A DNA stretch of 64,000 bases from Mariprofundus micogutta (GCF_001895085.1 NZ_BDFD01000003.1:40001-104000), one strand, 5' to 3'; counted from the first letter of the stretch, positions 47,643 to 57,118 are shown. Numbers and translations: made by a program. The notes: generated by a model from the letters alone, not told the origin.

Positions 47643-49892
47643 CTAGAGCTTGACGGTCATACCGACATAAAACGAACGCCCCATACCCGGAACAGGGACA
47701 CCCCAGGGTACAATGGTGCCCGACATGGTCTTGCCCTGCCCCAGATAAGCACCACCCAGCGGATCATTATAGAATTTATCGAGCAGGTTCTCAGCGCCTA
47801 CATCAATGCGCACCTGTTCCCACTCATAACTGCTGCGCAGGTTAAGCAGACTGTACCCAGAAGTCGGAACCTCGTTTCTCACCTTCGAAACCTTCGTTTT
47901 GGCAGCGACCATCTCAACCTCAACAGTGTTAGTCCAGCCGCTCAGGCGGTGTGTAACCCCGATCCGGCCATTCAATGGCATGATATTATAGAGGTTATCG
48001 TTAGTCGCCATACTCTTGCCACGCACATAGTTCAGGATACCGCTGGCAGAGAGGCTTCCGAAGTCACTGCCTTCAACCAGAGAGAGCTTGCCGGACACAT
48101 CAACGCCATGCATCTTGGCTGATTTATTGGCAAAGCGAAGATAAACAAAACCAGTCGTAGCAGCGTGGTTAGCTATGCGATTAGCATCAATATAGTCTTT
48201 GATATAGCTATAATACGGCGTCACCTTGACTCCCCATGCTTTCTTTTCAGCATCATGGAAATCGAACGTAGCACTAATGGTATGAGCAGTTTCATGCCTC
48301 AGGTTCAGGTTACCCACATAACCATTGCCGTCACCAGCCATATTGATCATGCGCATGGCCATGCCGAAGGTTGACCAGGTGTAACGCTCATAAAGATTCG
48401 GTGAGCGGGTTTTCATACCATAGCCAAACTCAATCGTCTGTGTGTTTGTCGGCGTGAAACGCACCAGCGCCGTCAGATCAATATTATTATCGGTTTTCTT
48501 GCGATTGGCGGCATTGAAGGCAACTGCATCAGCAGCATAGACAGCCATATTATTGTACCCTAGCACCGTGCCGGTATCCATCGTGACCTGTTCATAACGT
48601 ACACCAAACTGCGTCAGCCAGTCCGAATTCCATTCGGACTCCCATTCACTGAAAAGAGCCAGACGGTCACGTTTCCCGCCATTGATATTCCAGAAGGTAT
48701 TAGGTGCCATCATTCTACCGGATGGGTCCCACCAATCATCCAACCGATACTGCTGGGTCTCACCACCCACCCTGAGCAGGGAGCCTGCTGAAAGTGGGAT
48801 ATTGGCTTTGATGCTACCACCGATGTTCAGCCCTTCTGTATCCATAGGCATACCCGCAGCACAGCCCATCATGCCTGCAGAAGGTGTGCAGGGAACGCCG
48901 TCATTTGGAGCCATTGGCATAGGGTTTCCATACCAGAACAGCTTATCTTCACCGAATTGCATGGCGTGTTTGGTATTTTCATAATAGGCGCGTGCTTCCA
49001 ACTCGCCCCAGTTGTATTGCCCCTCATAACGCAGGTTAGCCTGCTTACTGTCATTTCCGGTCATATCCATGCGCTGATTTGACCAGCCTTGATAAGGGAT
49101 ATCCTGCAGCCCCAGCTTCACATCAAACTGATGGTTACCATTAAGTACAGCCATTGCGATCGATTGATTGGTCGACTTGTACATGCTTGAACCAACTTCA
49201 TCAGCAGCCAGCCAGCCCCGACCTGCCGCTGCAAGTCCGGCCGGTTTAAAGTCACCGCCAGCTTTGTAATCTTTGCCTTTGGCCGTTGAGCCACGATAGC
49301 TCAAGCTCACATTTTCACTGGCCACTGTCGCGGCCACATTGCCACCCTGAACATTGCCATTGCTGCGATAGAATGCGCCAATCTCACCCTTGCTTAGAAT
49401 TCCCTCTCCGGGTTTGGCAAATTCCACTTCTTCGGAATCAACCAGAATAGTACCGCCGATGCTATCACCACCAATGCTGACAGGTGTAATGCCGGCAAAG
49501 ACCGCTGCACTGCCGACATTGCTCGGATCCACATAGGAGAGAGCTGGATTCATGTGGTTACCACAAGCAGAAATCAGATCCATACCATCAACCTTGATTC
49601 GCAGACGATCATCAGCAAGACCTCGAATCACAGGTAAACTGGAAACAGCGCCCCCACCCTGAAGGTTGAGGCCTGGAATATTCTTCAGCAAGCTGGCTGA
49701 GTCACTGGTTGCCGGTGCCAGAGATTTCAGCTCTTTCTGAGGAATAATTTCACAATGCGGCGCCTGCGTATCGGTCACAGCTGAGCCGGTTACATCGATG
49801 ACAGGAAGCCCTGTATCTTCCGCCAGAGCAACACCGTGGCTGGAAGCTGCAATCAATGCCGCCAGAAATGCCTGCCGATAATATATATTCAT
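47643..49892 (-). CDS. TonB-dependent copper receptor, OprC-like
   Basis: 749 residues with a signal peptide (about 1-24), a plug domain (about 50-155) and a 22-strand barrel ending in the aromatic-rich C-terminus (SFYVGMTVKL). The plug has CGNHM at 110-114 and the barrel HAM at 309-311. These match the CxxxM and HxM ligands (C143, M147, H323, M325) of the copper importer OprC of Pseudomonas. A Met/Cys-rich loop (MPMAPNDGVPC..MMGCAAGMPMD, about 323-353) adds further soft-metal ligands. It likely imports copper for terminal oxidases or multicopper proteins. GAGGGG precedes the start by 7 nt. Confidence 0.92.
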   Translation of the reverse strand: MNIYYRQAFLAALIAASSHGVALAEDTGLPVIDVTGSAVTDTQAPHCEIIPQKELKSLAPATSDSASLLKNIPGLNLQGGGAVSSLPVIRGLADDRLRIKVDGMDLISACGNHMNPALSYVDPSNVGSAAVFAGITPVSIGGDSIGGTILVDSEEVEFAKPGEGILSKGEIGAFYRSNGNVQGGNVAATVASENVSLSYRGSTAKGKDYKAGGDFKPAGLAAAGRGWLAADEVGSSMYKSTNQSIAMAVLNGNHQFDVKLGLQDIPYQGWSNQRMDMTGNDSKQANLRYEGQYNWGELEARAYYENTKHAMQFGEDKLFWYGNPMPMAPNDGVPCTPSAGMMGCAAGMPMDTEGLNIGGSIKANIPLSAGSLLRVGGETQQYRLDDWWDPSGRMMAPNTFWNINGGKRDRLALFSEWESEWNSDWLTQFGVRYEQVTMDTGTVLGYNNMAVYAADAVAFNAANRKKTDNNIDLTALVRFTPTNTQTIEFGYGMKTRSPNLYERYTWSTFGMAMRMINMAGDGNGYVGNLNLRHETAHTISATFDFHDAEKKAWGVKVTPYYSYIKDYIDANRIANHAATTGFVYLRFANKSAKMHGVDVSGKLSLVEGSDFGSLSASGILNYVRGKSMATNDNLYNIMPLNGRIGVTHRLSGWTNTVEVEMVAAKTKVSKVRNEVPTSGYSLLNLRSSYEWEQVRIDVGAENLLDKFYNDPLGGAYLGQGKTMSGTIVPWGVPVPGMGRSFYVGMTVKL

Positions 49893-49906
49893 GGTTTGTC
49901 CCCTCG

Positions 49907-50090
49907 CCTGATATTTAAAAAAGGCCTCTCAAAAGTGTAGGTGGGGGCGAAGAGTAGTGACGAAAGAGATTTTAATAATAGGGCAAATTGTCGCAGGTGA
50001 TTGTTGCCCGCTCAGACAGGCAACTCCGAGGGCAATGATCCGGCTACGGCTCAAGCAAGCCGGAATGGAAAAAGCTAAAGTCCCGCAGAT
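49907..50090 (-). promoter_or_regulatory. Structured leader region of the TonB copper receptor gene
   Basis: On the minus strand, in 5' to 3' order: a hairpin CCGGCT/AGCCGG (50063-50040), then TTGCCC (50035-50030), GGGCAA (50009-50004) and TTGCCC (49986-49981). The middle segment can pair with either neighbour, the layout of an attenuator or riboswitch expression platform. No known riboswitch core (cobalamin, TPP, moco) was recognised. The region has no credible gene. Confidence 0.35.
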
Positions 50091-50092
50091 AG

Positions 50093-50410
50093 CTAGCCTG
50101 TGTTCTTGTCGCCTTTTAATAGTTTGTCCAGCCCGGCGAACCCCTTGTAGGTTGTCATTTCGGGTTCATCACGTTTGATATCACCCTGAGCATCCGCTTC
50201 AAGGTAACGCTGATGCTCATTATCATGACAGTAGGTACAGAGTAGTTCCCAGTTGCTGCCATCGGGTGGGTTATTACTGTGGTTGTGGTCTTTATGATGA
50301 ACTGTCAATTCGCGTAATTGTTTGCCTGCAAAATCACGCCCACAACGACCGCATACCCAGGGGAATAATTTTAAGGCCTGCTCTCGATATGAGCCCCGGC
50401 TATCACTCAT
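50093..50410 (-). CDS. yajD: YajD-like HNH nuclease
   Basis: 105 residues from ATG 50410. CGRC and CTYCHDNEH zinc pairs enclose the HNH core LTVHHKDHNHSNNPPDG..NWELLC. It corresponds to the YajD group of small HNH nucleases of unknown biological target. The start overlaps the SpoIIAA-like stop by 8 bp (ATGAGTGA), indicating coupling; an ORF to 50485 is read through that gene. Confidence 0.88.
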   Translation of the reverse strand: MSDSRGSYREQALKLFPWVCGRCGRDFAGKQLRELTVHHKDHNHSNNPPDGSNWELLCTYCHDNEHQRYLEADAQGDIKRDEPEMTTYKGFAGLDKLLKGDKNTG

Positions 50411-50783
50411 CTGGCGACTCTTTATCTTCAATCCATTCCACCGCCGCCTCATAATCTTCATAATGAAAGTGTTTGAGCTCTGCACGAATGAAGTGGGCAG
50501 AGATACGAGGAAAGATCGTCAGCACTGCAGCATCAGACACAATGGCTACTTTTTTGATAAACTTGTGATGATCCCTGACAAAACGTAAATGACTGAGCAG
50601 GCCGGCAAAGCTATCCCAGCCGGGAAATGATTCGGCATGGATAATCAAGCCGGGAAGATCACCATCTTTCTCAATCACGGCATCCACCCGCCTGGCAACC
50701 TTTTTGAAATCATCCTCTGATAACGGGCCACAGGGCCGCACTGTGAGAATTAAATTCTGCATATTCAGATCAAAATCAATCAT
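50403..50783 (-). CDS. SpoIIAA-like (STAS-related) protein
   Basis: 126 residues from ATG 50783 (GGAGGT 6 nt upstream). The layout and motifs, with LTVRPCGPLSEDDF, LPGLIIHAESFPGWDSF and KKVAIVSD, fit the SpoIIAA-like family (PF11964). Cytoplasmic; roles of this family are poorly known. Coupled to the HNH gene downstream. Confidence 0.87.
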   Translation of the reverse strand: MIDFDLNMQNLILTVRPCGPLSEDDFKKVARRVDAVIEKDGDLPGLIIHAESFPGWDSFAGLLSHLRFVRDHHKFIKKVAIVSDAAVLTIFPRISAHFIRAELKHFHYEDYEAAVEWIEDKESPDE

Positions 50784-51020
50784 AGGTGACCTCCATGGCT
50801 CTGAAACATCGGGCACACTTTAGTATAGACCTGTCAGAGTATGATTGCAGGCATCATTCCGTCTGAATCAGGGAGAACTGAATAAATCAGAGCATCCGCA
50901 CAGGCCATGGGCGACCAAACCTCGCACTACAAGTGATTAGATTATGTGAGAAAAGGAGAAATCGATCTTTTTTCCTTTTCGTGCTGAACAACGACATGGA
51001 CGTAGTTATTCAGAGCAACC

Positions 51021-51209
51021 TTAGTACTGTGTCGGGCCGAAATAGGTCTCGATTGATCCGAATGTTGCCCCGAGCAGCGCAAATGTAATCGAGCCGAAAA
51101 TGGAGAGGATAATAAATGCTGGAATCGATGCGATGGCCGCTTTCACCATAAATACTACCATCGACATAAACGGCATCTTGATATCCACGATTGTCACCTG
51201 ATCACTCAT
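51021..51209 (-). CDS. Small membrane protein coupled to prlC
   Basis: 62 residues with one or two hydrophobic helices (about 14-55, AAIASIPAFIILSIFGSITFALLGATFGSI). Its start overlaps the prlC stop by 4 bp (ATGA), which supports real translation. No family recognised. The gap 50784-51020 upstream of the SpoIIAA-like gene holds only an imperfect hairpin near 50951-50982, which may terminate this transcript. Confidence 0.65.
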   Translation of the reverse strand: MSDQVTIVDIKMPFMSMVVFMVKAAIASIPAFIILSIFGSITFALLGATFGSIETYFGPTQY

Positions 51210-53275
51210 GTTTCCACTCCTTCAACATTCAGCCCGCTATGGCGCAGCAATGCATCGACGCTCGGCTTACGGCCCCGGAACGCCACAAAGGCATCCATAA
51301 TCTCTTTACTACCACCAACAGATAACAACTCTTCGCGCAGACGGGAAGCCGTATCCGCATTCAACACCCCCTCCTCCTCAAATGTGGCATATACATCAGC
51401 TGACAATACTTCAGCCCATTTATAGGAGTAATAACCCGCCGCATATCCACCGGCAAAGATATGCGAGAAACTGTTCTGGAACTTATTAAACGCAGGCGGT
51501 GCGATAACTGAAACTTCGGCACGTACACGGTCCAGTAATTGCTGCACAGTCTCTTCACCGGCCGGGTCAAACTCGCTATGCAGCAAGACATCAAACAGGG
51601 CGAACTCGATCTGGCGCAACATGATCATTGCTGACTGGAAATTCTTTGCCGCCAGCATCTTGTCGAACAAGGAATCCGGCAATGTTTCACCCGTCTCAAA
51701 GTGACGCGCAAACAGATCAACGACCTGCCGCTCCCAGCAGAAGTTTTCCATAAACTGACTTGGCAGTTCCACTGCATCCCATGGCACGCCACGGATACCT
51801 GATACACCCAACTCGCTTACCGTGGTCAGCATATGATGCAGACCATGACCAAACTCGTGGAACAGTGTTGTTACTTCATCATGTGTCCACAGTGCCGGTT
51901 TATCTCCTACCGGCGCATCAAAATTGCATACCAGATAAGCCACCGGCAACTGCAAAGAGCCATCGCATTTACGGCAGCGCACAATGCACTCATCCATCCA
52001 TGCGCCACCGCGCTTGTGTGCACGCGCATACGGATCAAGATAAAAGGCAGCGATCTGATCTCCGTTCTGACCTGACACTTCAAAATAACGCACACTGTTA
52101 TGCCATTTTGGCACATCCGTATTCTCTTTGATCGACAAGCCGTACAACTTCTCAACCAGCCCGAACATACCGTTCACAACACTCTGTTCCGGAAAATAGG
52201 GTTTCAGCTCTTCCTGAGAAATCGCATAAGTTTTCAGACGTAGCTTTTCTGAGGCATAAGCCACATCCCACGCCTGCAGGTCTTCAATACCCAACTCGGC
52301 CGCAGCAAAAGCCTGCAGTTCGGCAAACTCCGCTTGTGCCTGCGGCTTACTCCTTGCTGCCAGCTCACGCAGAAATCCGGTTACTTCATCTACGTCTTCC
52401 GCCATTTTGCTGGCCAAAGATGATGCTGCGTAGTGTTCAAATCCAAGCAAATCTGCAGCTTCGCTACGCAGACTCAGAATCTCATCAATCACCGGTCCGT
52501 TATCGAGTTCACCCCCGGATGCACGTGTGACATATTCACGGTACATCGTTTCACGCAAACCACGATGCTCTGCAAACTGCATGAACGGCACATAAGACGG
52601 GGCGTCGAGTGTAATCAACCAGCCGCCCTCTTTTCCGGATAGCTCAGCACGCTGTGAGGCAGAGGCCAAAACAGATTCAGGTAAACCTGCAACATCCGCC
52701 TCATCGCTCAAGTGCAGATCAAAAGCCTGTGTTGCATCAAGCACATGCTGACCGAAAGCTGTTGTTAATTCGGACAGCCGCATCTGGATTGCCTTGAACC
52801 GCGCCTTCGCCTCCCCTTCCAACTCAGCGCCGGAAAGTTTAAAATCACGAAGCGCGTGTTCAACCACCTGCCTGCGCTCGGCAGACAGATCGGTGAAATC
52901 ATGGCGTTCAGCTACTTTGCGAATGGCAGCATAGAGCTCTTCATTCTGGGCCAGTTCACTCGACCACTCGGTCATCTTAGCTACAGCCTGCTGATAAACA
53001 GGGCGTAATTCATCCGAATCACATACCGAATTAAGATGCCCGACCGGTCCCCAAACACGCCCCAGGCGCTCATCAATTACTTCAAGCGGAAGCATCAACG
53101 AATCCCAGTCGGGATCGCTCTGCTCAATCAGTTCAGATACTGCCTGCCGTGCTTCGGCCAGCACCGCATCAATCGCAGGCAGCACATATTCAGGTTGAAT
53201 TGCATCAAACAGCGGCAGTTCAGCCGTAATGCTGTCAAGAATCGGATTATCAGTAAGGGAAGTATTTTCAGTCAT
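51206..53275 (-). CDS. prlC: Oligopeptidase A (M3 family)
   Basis: 689 residues, full length. The zinc site HEFGH lies in TTLFHEFGHGLHHML near residue 475, with the third ligand Glu in the following ELPSQFMENF segment. GCxKCxG-like GGAWMDECIVRCRK and the RG-W substrate loops fit PrlC. Degrades signal peptides and small peptides in the cytoplasm. Confidence 0.95.
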   Translation of the reverse strand: MTENTSLTDNPILDSITAELPLFDAIQPEYVLPAIDAVLAEARQAVSELIEQSDPDWDSLMLPLEVIDERLGRVWGPVGHLNSVCDSDELRPVYQQAVAKMTEWSSELAQNEELYAAIRKVAERHDFTDLSAERRQVVEHALRDFKLSGAELEGEAKARFKAIQMRLSELTTAFGQHVLDATQAFDLHLSDEADVAGLPESVLASASQRAELSGKEGGWLITLDAPSYVPFMQFAEHRGLRETMYREYVTRASGGELDNGPVIDEILSLRSEAADLLGFEHYAASSLASKMAEDVDEVTGFLRELAARSKPQAQAEFAELQAFAAAELGIEDLQAWDVAYASEKLRLKTYAISQEELKPYFPEQSVVNGMFGLVEKLYGLSIKENTDVPKWHNSVRYFEVSGQNGDQIAAFYLDPYARAHKRGGAWMDECIVRCRKCDGSLQLPVAYLVCNFDAPVGDKPALWTHDEVTTLFHEFGHGLHHMLTTVSELGVSGIRGVPWDAVELPSQFMENFCWERQVVDLFARHFETGETLPDSLFDKMLAAKNFQSAMIMLRQIEFALFDVLLHSEFDPAGEETVQQLLDRVRAEVSVIAPPAFNKFQNSFSHIFAGGYAAGYYSYKWAEVLSADVYATFEEEGVLNADTASRLREELLSVGGSKEIMDAFVAFRGRKPSVDALLRHSGLNVEGVET

Positions 53276-53391
53276 GCTGGCAAGCTAAATCAGCCAAGCC
53301 TGGACGCAAGCCCAGGCATTCTCCGTGAATTCATAAACACTCTCGAATGGCTATCCCTTTGTTCAGGGCATTCAGAGTAAATATTACCGTT

Positions 53392-54777
53392 TTATTTAAG
53401 CGCAGTGATTCCCGACTTTAAGCGAGCCAGTGTTTCATCTTTACCTAGCAGGCCGAGAGTAAGGTCGATCGGCGGTGAAATCGGGCCACCGGCAACCATG
53501 ATGCGGATCGGCTGAGCCAGTTTACCCATGTTCACGCCTTCGGTTTCACAAATTTCTCCGATCAAAGCATGCGCAGCTTCACCTGAAAAATCTTCCATGG
53601 CTTCAATGCGTGCAATAAAGGACTCAAGCAGAGGCCATGTGGTATCCCTGAAATTCTTCTTCACAGCTTTTTCCTGATATGCTGTGGGAGCTTCGTAAAA
53701 GAAGCGTGCGCCTTCTGCCAGATCCACCAGGTTTTTAGAACGCTCCTGCAATGAAGCAATCACAGGCTCCAGATCAGGGCCCGCCGACACATCGATCGCC
53801 AGCAGACGGCTGACTTCGGCCACCAGGTCCGCAGCTTTTGACTCGCGCAGCCAATGGCCGTTAAGCCAGTCCAGCTTCTGCTGATCAAAACGGGCAGCAC
53901 CCTTACCAACCTGTGCCAGATCAAACAGTTCAATCAACTGAGCTTCGGAGAACACCTCTTCATCGCCATGTGACCAGCCGAGACGGGCCAGATAATTATT
54001 CACTGCATGTGGCAGATAACCCTGTTCGCGGTATTCGGTAATCGCCACGGAACCATGACGTTTGGACATTTTAGCTCCATCAGGACCGTGAATCAGTGGA
54101 ATATGAGCAAACGCAGGTGGTATCAGGCCGAGTGCTTCATAAAGCTGAATCTGACGCGGTGTATTGTTCAGGTGATCAGAGCCTCGAACAACATGGGTGA
54201 TTCCCATATCAGCATCATCCACCACTACAGCCAGATTATAGGTCGGCGTGCCATCTGTACGCATGATAATCAGATCATCGAGCTCTTTATTGGGGAAGCA
54301 GACATCACCCAGCACCTGATCTTTTACCCAGGTTTCCCCTTCATCAGGAGAGCGGAAACGTACCACATATGGCGCTCCTTCAGGATGCTCTTTACGACTG
54401 CGGCAGCGTCCGTCATACATGGCTTTCTGGCCGGCTTCGCGCTGCCCCTCACGCATCTCATCCAGCTCATCTTTGCTGCAATAACATTTATACGCTTTGC
54501 CTTGAGCAAGCAGCTTTTCCACCGCGGCTACATGCTGAGCCTCGCGGGCGCTTTGAAAAACGGGCTCACCATCCCAGTCCAGTCCCAGCCATGCAAGACC
54601 ATCAAGGATTACCTTCGTTGCTTCATCGGTTGAGCGTTCGCGATCAGTATCTTCGATGCGCAGTACAAATTCGCCTCCAAAGTGACGGGCATACAACCAG
54701 GCAAACAGCGCGGTACGGGCACCGCCAATATGCAACATGCCGGTTGGTGATGGGGCAAAACGAGTACGAACAGTCAT
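53392..54777 (-). CDS. gltX: Glutamyl-tRNA synthetase
   Basis: 461 residues from ATG 54777 (AGGAGA 5 nt upstream). HIGH motif in PTGMLHIGGARTAL, KMSKS motif in AKMSKRHG near 240, zinc-type CYCS..CRSR segment near 98-125. Discriminating or non-discriminating type cannot be told from here. Confidence 0.97.
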   Translation of the reverse strand: MTVRTRFAPSPTGMLHIGGARTALFAWLYARHFGGEFVLRIEDTDRERSTDEATKVILDGLAWLGLDWDGEPVFQSAREAQHVAAVEKLLAQGKAYKCYCSKDELDEMREGQREAGQKAMYDGRCRSRKEHPEGAPYVVRFRSPDEGETWVKDQVLGDVCFPNKELDDLIIMRTDGTPTYNLAVVVDDADMGITHVVRGSDHLNNTPRQIQLYEALGLIPPAFAHIPLIHGPDGAKMSKRHGSVAITEYREQGYLPHAVNNYLARLGWSHGDEEVFSEAQLIELFDLAQVGKGAARFDQQKLDWLNGHWLRESKAADLVAEVSRLLAIDVSAGPDLEPVIASLQERSKNLVDLAEGARFFYEAPTAYQEKAVKKNFRDTTWPLLESFIARIEAMEDFSGEAAHALIGEICETEGVNMGKLAQPIRIMVAGGPISPPIDLTLGLLGKDETLARLKSGITALK

Positions 54778-54917
54778 GGGTTCTCCTAAATTCAAAAACG
54801 GCGGCGCAGCCTAACCGGAAGTAGCGGCACTGTTAAAGAGTAAAGAGAGATCCATATTTACCTCTGGCGCAAAAAACATAAGAATTCGCTATTACAGCGA
54901 GATACTGGGAGAGCATC

Positions 54918-55031
54918 ATGAGCAAAAAGGAACACGATCAGGAAAATCCGCTCAAGCGTTATCTTGGCATTGCTCTGTTTCTCATTGGCTTTCTCATGCT
55001 CGGCATGGCCTTTTCAGGCTTTTTTAAGTAA
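54918..55031 (+). CDS. 37-residue single-helix membrane protein
   Basis: ATG 54918 with GGGAGAG about 6 nt upstream. Product begins MSKKEHDQENPLKRYLG and then has one hydrophobic helix (IALFLIGFLMLGMAFSGFF) ending in Lys and stop. Too short for family assignment. The good ribosome site and clean charged-then-hydrophobic layout support a real small protein. It stands between gltX and cmoM, convergent with cmoM. Confidence 0.6.
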   Translation: MSKKEHDQENPLKRYLGIALFLIGFLMLGMAFSGFFK

Positions 55032-55048
55032 CCACCTTCCGCAATCGG

Positions 55049-55837
55049 TTATTTCGATGCATTAGAAACAATCAGATGCAGATAACGCCCCATATGAAGA
55101 TAAGGCTCTTTTCTGGCGTACTTCATCTCAATACGCACCACCTCTTCAACATCTCGTGCCTCACGCATTTTGCGATCCATATAATCAAAAACCACACGTA
55201 CACCGGCGCGACTGAGCACCGGACAATCCCACTCCATCAGCCAGCCCTGAACCTCTTCCAGCGTTAACGGATAATATGGCGTAAGTCCGCCCTCCTCACC
55301 CTGCAGCTTATCACTTTCAGCTTTACGCCAGTTGCCGCGAATCAGATTGCGAAACACCAGTGCATCGCGGTTATAAAACATCAGTGAGAGAAAACCATCC
55401 GGCCGGATGAATCTCAGCAAGTGCTGCAGAGTCTGTTTCGGCTCTGCCAGCCACTCCAGCACAGCATGAAACAGTATCAGATCAAATTGACCATGCATTT
55501 CAGAATCCAAATTCTGTACCGATGCATGGATCATTACCGGCTCCAGTTCCGGTCGTTTTTCCTTAAACAAGGTACGCGTCTCTTCCAGCATTTTTTCAGA
55601 AAGATCGGAAAGCACCACCTCATGCCCCATCTCTGCCAGCTTCAACCCCATCTGACCCAATCCGCAACCGGCATCAAGAATACGCAGCGGTTTACCTTCG
55701 CTGAGCTGTGGCAAAGTCTGCAACAGATGTTCCCAGACAATGGCAAGACGCACTTCACCCTTGGCACTACCATAGATATTACGTGCAAAACGTTCACTTA
55801 AATCATCAAAATTCCGATCTGACTGAATCAAAAGCAT
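55049..55837 (-). CDS. cmoM: tRNA 5-carboxymethoxyuridine methyltransferase
   Basis: 262 residues, class I SAM methyltransferase: motif I LDAGCGLGQMGLKLAE, acidic strand VLSDLSEKM, and LILFHAVLEWLAEP. The close order RNFDDLSERFARNIYGSAKGEVR, FHAVLEWL, SLMFYNRDAL and GVRVVFDY follows E. coli CmoM (formerly SmtA/YcbD region). CmoM methylates cmo5U34 of wobble-position tRNAs. CmoA and CmoB are not in the window. Confidence 0.88.
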   Translation of the reverse strand: MLLIQSDRNFDDLSERFARNIYGSAKGEVRLAIVWEHLLQTLPQLSEGKPLRILDAGCGLGQMGLKLAEMGHEVVLSDLSEKMLEETRTLFKEKRPELEPVMIHASVQNLDSEMHGQFDLILFHAVLEWLAEPKQTLQHLLRFIRPDGFLSLMFYNRDALVFRNLIRGNWRKAESDKLQGEEGGLTPYYPLTLEEVQGWLMEWDCPVLSRAGVRVVFDYMDRKMREARDVEEVVRIEMKYARKEPYLHMGRYLHLIVSNASK

Positions 55838-55972
55838 GCCTCTTCTTTAGTAATGTGGTCTACGTCCCGGTTAATCCTCGGTTCAGGAGATGGCGGAATT
55901 GGCAATCCTGGTCTATAACTATCTGCATCAGGAAGAACAAGATAAACAATGGAATGCATAGAGGGACACCGG

Positions 55973-56128
55973 ATGGGTGTAAACAATGATAATCTCGATG
56001 ATCTGGACAATTCGTGGAAGCGCAACCCCATGCCAGGGGAGAATGAAGACTTTAAAGGCTCCAACTTTATGATGGTCGCGTTAATCCTCAGTGCAGTAGG
56101 CATTCTGGTCGCTATCAATTTCCTCTGA
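55973..56128 (+). CDS. 51-residue tail-anchored small protein
   Basis: ATG 55973 with GAGGG about 7 nt upstream. An acidic, Asn-rich N-terminus (MGVNNDNLDDLDNSW) is followed by a single C-terminal helix (MMVALILSAVGILVAINFL). No family recognised. Followed by a terminator, which supports a real transcription unit. A tiny ORF at 55890-55961 precedes it. Confidence 0.6.
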   Translation: MGVNNDNLDDLDNSWKRNPMPGENEDFKGSNFMMVALILSAVGILVAINFL

Positions 56129-56151
56129 TCAAAGAGTCAAACGATCCAAGT

Positions 56152-56180
56152 GAAAAGGCCTGCACAATTCAGGCCTTTTC
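56152..56180. terminator. Bidirectional terminator between the small gene and ilvE
   Basis: Perfect 11-bp stem GAAAAGGCCTG/CAGGCCTTTTC with a 7-nt loop (56152-56180). A-rich 5' and T-rich 3' arms serve both converging units. Confidence 0.85.
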
Positions 56181-56197
56181 GTCTCACGCTATCCGGA

Positions 56198-57118
56198 TCA
56201 GATATAAGCCAGCCACTGCTTATGCGCCTCACTGCGACCATGAACCACATCGAAATACTTCTTCTGCAAGACTTCTGTAACAGGTCCGCGTGAGCCACAA
56301 CCGATGCTGCGGCCATCCAGCTCACGGATCGGGGTAACTTCGGCAGCTGTACCTGTGAAGAAAGCTTCGTCAGCTACATAGACTTCATCGCGGGTAATGC
56401 GCTTCACCCGCACCTCATAACCCTCTTCTTTCGCCAATTGCATGACGGTCTGACGCGTAATCCCATCCAGGGCACTGGTCAGTTCAGGCGTGTAAATCAC
56501 CCCGTCGTAAACCATGAAGAAGTTTTCCCCGGAGCCCTCAGCCACAAAACCATCAACATCTAGTAATAGTGCTTCGTCATAACCATCACGCTGTGCATCG
56601 GAGAGAGCCAGCATGGAATTGATATAGTTACCATTGGCTTTGGCCTTACACATTGCAATATTCACATGGTGGCGGGTAAAAGAAGAGGTGCGAATACGAA
56701 TTCCTTTCTCCAGTGCATCCTGACCCAGATAGGCTCCCCAACTCCATGCGGCAACAATAACATGGGTTTTGAGGTTGTCGGCACGCAGTCCCATACCTTC
56801 TGATCCATAAAACACCATCGGGCGCAGGTAAGCCGAATCCAGTCCGTTTTCACGAACTGCCGCCAACTGCGCATCATTCAACTCTTCTTTGCTAAAAGGC
56901 ATATCCATATTCATAATCTTGGCTGAGCGAAACAGCCTGTCAGTATGCGCCTGCAGTCGGAAAATCGCAGCACCGTCATCAGCATGGTAGGCACGAACAC
57001 CCTCAAAAACACCCATGCCATAATGCAACGTATGTGTCAGCACATGCACCTTGGCATCACGCCAATCTACCATCTGACCGTCAAACCAAATTAATCCATC
57101 ACGATCTGCGAAATTCAT
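56198..57118 (-). CDS. ilvE: Branched-chain amino acid aminotransferase
   Basis: 306 residues from ATG 57118 (GGAG 8 nt upstream); the ORF continues to 57286 without support. Fold-type IV PLP enzyme: HTLHYGMGVFEGVRAY, the Schiff-base Lys in CKAKANGNYINSMLA, EGSGENFF and GITRQTVMQLA. Catalyses the last step of Val, Leu and Ile synthesis. Confidence 0.96.
   Translation of the reverse strand: MNFADRDGLIWFDGQMVDWRDAKVHVLTHTLHYGMGVFEGVRAYHADDGAAIFRLQAHTDRLFRSAKIMNMDMPFSKEELNDAQLAAVRENGLDSAYLRPMVFYGSEGMGLRADNLKTHVIVAAWSWGAYLGQDALEKGIRIRTSSFTRHHVNIAMCKAKANGNYINSMLALSDAQRDGYDEALLLDVDGFVAEGSGENFFMVYDGVIYTPELTSALDGITRQTVMQLAKEEGYEVRVKRITRDEVYVADEAFFTGTAAEVTPIRELDGRSIGCGSRGPVTEVLQKKYFDVVHGRSEAHKQWLAYI

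Noticed and set aside
49957-50178. 73-residue plus-strand ORF upstream of the TonB receptor
   Set aside because: Overlaps the HNH gene 3' end, has no convincing domain, and the region is better explained as a structured leader.
50951-50982. Imperfect A/T-rich hairpin after the 62-residue gene, considered a terminator
   Set aside because: Stem is mostly A-T with internal mismatches and the U tract is within the stem; too weak to list as a feature.
55886-55970. Sequence starting GGAGATGGCGGAATTGGC that resembles the 5' end of a tRNA-Leu; also a 23-residue ORF at 55890-55961
   Set aside because: No matching acceptor, anticodon or T-arm follows, so it is not a tRNA. The tiny ORF has its ribosome-site bases touching the ATG and no other support.
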